DNA of 64,000 nt from NCBI GenBank assembly GCA_943787785.1, contig CALSNT010000014.1, forward strand, positions 47,920 through 111,919, written 5' to 3'. Position 1 is the first letter of the stretch; every line of letters starts with the position of its first letter. Positions 62,876 to 64,000 of the stretch are shown in pieces. A program made the translations under genes and the position numbers. Under the pieces are notes generated by a model. It was not told where the DNA came from, made no database searches, and worked only from the letters and a program-made list of their open reading frames with translations. This DNA comes from an uncultured Paracoccaceae bacterium (GTDB taxonomy: Bacteria > Pseudomonadota > Alphaproteobacteria > Rhodobacterales > Rhodobacteraceae).

Positions 62876-63622
62876 ATGAACAAATACGACTTTGACGGAA
62901 GAACGGCCATTGTAACCGGCGGCGCGCAGGGTATCGGTCACGCCGTCGCTGAAGAATTGGCCAAAGGCGGAGCGCGTGTCGCCATATGGGATACAGACTT
63001 TGATCTGGCCAGCAAGACAGCACAAGAACTTGGTGACGGATCTCTTTCAGTCAAGGTTGATATTGCCAACTGGTCAAGCGTCAAAGCAGCTTATGGAGAA
63101 ACCAAAGACGCTTTCGGTCGGGTCGATATCGTGGTGAACTCGGCCGGGATCGCCGGATCGAACGCACCTGTCGCCGATTATCCTGTCGAGGAGTTCCACC
63201 AGATCGTTGCGGTGAATCTTCTTGGTGCCTTCCACGTCAACAAGGTGGTCGCAGCCGACATGAGGATTCAAAATTATGGGCGGATCGTCAACATCGCCTC
63301 GGTCGCAGGCAAGGAAGGCAACCCGAATGCGTCGGCCTATTCCTCGTCCAAAGCAGGTGTGATCGGGCTGACCAAATCACTGGGCAAGGAACTGGCCGAT
63401 TGCGACATTGCCGTGAACTGCGTCACGCCCGCCGCGGCCCGCACGCGCATTTTTGACCAGATGAGCCAGGAACATATCGACTATATGCTGTCGAAAATCC
63501 CGCGCGGAAGGTTCCTGGAACTGAACGAGGCCGCGGCGATGATTGCCTGGCTTGCCTCGTCCGAGAACAGTTTCACCACCGGCGGTGTGTTTGATCTGTC
63601 CGGCGGGAGGGCGACATATTGA
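62876..63622 (+). CDS. Short-chain dehydrogenase, probably for a 2-keto-3-deoxy sugar acid
   Basis: 248 residues. NAD motif TGGAQGIG, NSAG, and catalytic Ser with SAYSSSKAG (YxxxK). VNCVTPAAARTRI resembles 2-dehydro-3-deoxy-L-rhamnonate and fuconate dehydrogenases. The dehydratase upstream gives a matching substrate, so both probably act in non-phosphorylated deoxy-sugar breakdown. Substrate inferred. Confidence 0.85.
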   Translation: MNKYDFDGRTAIVTGGAQGIGHAVAEELAKGGARVAIWDTDFDLASKTAQELGDGSLSVKVDIANWSSVKAAYGETKDAFGRVDIVVNSAGIAGSNAPVADYPVEEFHQIVAVNLLGAFHVNKVVAADMRIQNYGRIVNIASVAGKEGNPNASAYSSSKAGVIGLTKSLGKELADCDIAVNCVTPAAARTRIFDQMSQEHIDYMLSKIPRGRFLELNEAAAMIAWLASSENSFTTGGVFDLSGGRATY

Positions 63623-63781
63623 CTTGGTATTCAGGGAGTTTCGCTCGGGTAACAGCCCGTACTGCGGTCCGGTCAGACGGTGCGCCTTAGCTTTCTTACG
63701 GATGACGCTGCGTTATTGCCGGAAACGATTGTTCCAATCGACAAAACCCATTGAAAAATCTACGACCTTGAGGAGAATATA

Positions 63782-64000
63782 ATGAAGATCGCAAGAGTGA
63801 AGGTGACCCCCGTTGACACGTCGTTCTGGGGCGACTTCGCCGCCAGGCAAGATGAGCTCAAGCTGGTAACCCCCATGGCGAAATACCCCGAGTATCGACA
63901 TCCGCTGTCGAGCTGGTTCCCAAACGACTCTATGTGTGTGGTCGAGATCGAGACCGAAGACGGACTGGTGGGCACGGGTTGGTGCGAGGATTACTGCCAC
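63782..64000 (+). CDS. Second enolase-superfamily dehydratase, N-terminal part, cut by window end
   Basis: 73 codons from ATG 63782 (GAGGAG upstream). KIARVKVTPVDTSFWGDFAARQ and later VVEIETEDGLVGTGWCEDYC fit the N-terminal capping domain of mandelate racemase/muconate lactonizing enzymes. Active-site residues lie outside the window. Probably the next step or an alternative dehydratase of the same sugar cluster. Confidence 0.75.
   Translation, partial: MKIARVKVTPVDTSFWGDFAARQDELKLVTPMAKYPEYRHPLSSWFPNDSMCVVEIETEDGLVGTGWCEDYCH

Noticed and set aside
51241..64000. Second copy of the tRNA-Ser 3' end as attachment site
   Set aside because: I looked for TTCGAATCCCTTCGTCTCC downstream and found none in the window.

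Overview
The window looks like a chromosome segment of a marine alphaproteobacterium of the Roseobacter/Rhodobacteraceae type. This is inferred from GC-rich coding sequence, family choice (short GltX paralogue, YdcH, DUF1127, DUF6065, CBU_0592-type protein, TauE plus TIGR02186 pair) and a glycine-riboswitch-controlled gcvTHP operon. No taxonomic marker was tested.

Layout. 0-2.6 kb is accessory: the end of an HTH regulator, two unrecognised tandem genes, a zinc-ribbon/membrane micro-gene interrupted by UGA, and a BrnA-like antitoxin without a visible toxin beside an 11-bp repeat array. 2.7-25.3 kb is mostly core: cspA, dodecin, an SRAP protein whose catalytic Cys2 is Pro, ugd/galE, a Rieske oxygenase plus FAD amine-oxidase operon, tRNA-Ala(CGC), the riboswitch and gcvT-gcvH-VOC-gcvP, gltX, MFS and MATE transporters, LysR/DUF1127, and nadE with a leucine-rich-repeat gene.

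25.5-33.5 kb holds a MORN-repeat gene broken by two extra bases, and an IS256-family element (27466-28849) with clear inverted repeats and an 8-bp target duplication. The element cut the 3' end off a rhomboid-like gene that itself lacks the catalytic Ser and His. trpS and metabolic genes follow. 33.5-50.5 kb contains stress, protease and Fe-S genes, tsaB-rimI, a complete nucleoside-type BMP/ABC importer with purine nucleoside phosphorylase (interrupted by an AT-rich ORF and a LysE exporter), TauE/TIGR02186, lldD-trpA and ychF.

From tRNA-Ser(GCT) at 51.2 kb to the right edge the sequence is accessory and partly decayed: small island genes, a DUF1611 (DgcN-like) protein translationally coupled to a fold-III PLP racemase (probable D-amino-acid metabolism), an AlpA-type regulator, and an L-rhamnonate-type sugar-acid cluster (LacI regulator, sugar ABC importer, rhamnonate-dehydratase-like enzyme, SDR, second enolase-superfamily enzyme cut by the window end). 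Three of these cluster genes carry single-base frameshifts. No CRISPR array, rRNA or complete prophage was seen.
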